Shown here: positions 5,946 through 6,310 of the stretch, in pieces
Position numbering within the stretch: the stretch's first letter is position 1
Layout of the letters: each line of letters begins with the position of its first letter
Notes under the pieces: model-generated
Database searches by the model: none
Seen by the model: only the letters and a program-made list of their open reading frames with translations
Told to the model about the DNA's origin: nothing
Translations under genes and position numbers: made by a program
Assembly (NCBI GenBank): GCA_023446675.1
Contig: JAEXPO010000362.1
Coordinates: forward strand, 1-6,310
DNA from: Bacillota bacterium
GTDB lineage: Bacteria > Bacillota > Clostridia > DSM-8532
DNA: 6,310 bases
Reading direction: 5' to 3'

Positions 5946-6041
5946 CTGGCTGCCATGCCAGAGAGCTGCCGCGCCAAAGAGCTGCCATGCCAAAGAGCTA
6001 CCGCGCCGAAGAGCTGCCGCGCCAAAGAGCTACCGTGGCGA
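5946..6041. repeat. Tandem array of six 16-bp GC-rich units
   Basis: The consensus unit is AGAGCTGCCGCGCCAA. Units lie at 5946-5961 (diverged, 12 of 16 matching unit 2), 5962-5977, 5978-5993, 5994-6009, 6010-6025 and 6026-6041. Units 1 and 4 are identical. Most differences among the others are transitions, such as GCC/ACC and GCGCC/ATGCC. The five clear units are 65% GC (52 of 80), richer than the flanking genes. Because 16 is not a multiple of three, the array does not encode a simple peptide repeat. There are no unique spacers, so it is not a CRISPR. It fills the gap between two converging genes, and its last unit contains the stop codon of the DUF4180 gene. Confidence 0.93.
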
Positions 6042-6310
6042 AGCCAGCTTTTCAAGGGCCTCGTCCATGGAGAAAACAAAGAATATATGCTTTCCGCTGT
6101 TGCTCTCATAAATAAAGTCCTTCAGCGGTTTGCTGGTATAATGGGAATAATCCCCCACAATAGCAAGCTTCATCTGATAATTAATGAATTTTTGAAGGAT
6201 ATCACCGGCAAGGCGGGTACTCAGCTTAAAAAAGTCTTCCGCTACAGAAGCCTTGTTAAGAATCATACAATTGCTGCCGGTGTCGTAGCTTACTGCTGCG
6301 ATGAGATCCA
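6030..6310 (-). CDS. DUF4180-domain protein, C-terminal part (partial at right edge)
   Basis: About 92 residues of the C-terminal part are visible on the minus strand; the frame remains open to the window edge. The ATG at 6264-6266 is internal, since DLIAAVSYDTGSN is encoded in frame just before it and belongs to the same domain. The stretch FFKLSTRLAGDILQKFINYQ (about 6190-6230) and KLAIVGDYSHYTSKPLKDFI are typical of DUF4180, a small domain of unknown function usually about 110-120 residues long. The family is recognised from memory. No membrane segment is visible. The protein ends EKLASPR, and the last residues and TAG stop (complement of 6030-6032) come from the final unit of the tandem repeat. 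It converges on the transglutaminase-like gene. Confidence 0.82.
   Translation of the reverse strand, partial: DLIAAVSYDTGSNCMILNKASVAEDFFKLSTRLAGDILQKFINYQMKLAIVGDYSHYTSKPLKDFIYESNSGKHIFFVFSMDEALEKLASPR

Noticed and set aside
5946..6041. CRISPR array
   Set aside because: Units are contiguous 16-mers without unique spacers, and no cas genes are present.
5885..6109. Minus-strand open frame across the repeat array
   Set aside because: Its sequence comes from the repeat read in shifting frames, resembles no family, and overlaps the DUF4180 and transglutaminase-like genes.

Overview
The window looks like a piece of the chromosome of an anaerobic Firmicute of the class Clostridia. The evidence is an [FeFe]-hydrogenase-like iron-sulfur protein, strong AGGAGG-type ribosome binding sites, a TTG start codon, consensus sigma-A promoters and moderate GC content. 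Genus cannot be fixed from this sequence. There are no rRNA or tRNA genes, CRISPR arrays, transposases or phage genes.

Layout, left to right. The 3' end of a glycoside hydrolase family 2 gene (1-498) enters from the left edge. After a 177-base gap with an extended -10 promoter comes an EamA/DMT-type membrane transporter (676-1581, +). It converges on, and overlaps by 17 bases, an [FeFe]-hydrogenase-like protein on the minus strand (1565-2806). That protein keeps all four H-cluster cysteines but has a triple-cysteine TSCCCP motif and a GPC in place of the usual MPC. The hydrogenase gene is divergent from a small SAM-dependent methyltransferase (2992-3600, +). The methyltransferase has perfect TTGACA and TATAAT boxes with two TTGA-N8-TCAA palindromes laid over the promoter and start region. 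A six-helix membrane protein of unknown function follows (3697-4359, +). A strong promoter then drives an AraC-family regulator (4441-5199, +) and, 36 bases later, a cytoplasmic transglutaminase-like protein (5236-5940, +). At the right edge a DUF4180 protein runs in from the minus strand (6030-6310, partial).

The gap between the transglutaminase-like gene and the converging DUF4180 gene is filled by a GC-rich tandem repeat of 16-base units (5946-6041). The last unit supplies the stop codon and the final residues of the DUF4180 protein, and sequences related by inversion flank the array.

How the genes work together: only the AraC/transglutaminase pair looks like an operon. The rest are single-gene units with their own promoters or in opposing orientations, so no multi-gene pathway can be claimed. 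The points most worth a second look are the tandem repeat that invades a reading frame, the variant hydrogenase active site, and the doubly palindromic methyltransferase promoter whose regulator is not in the window.
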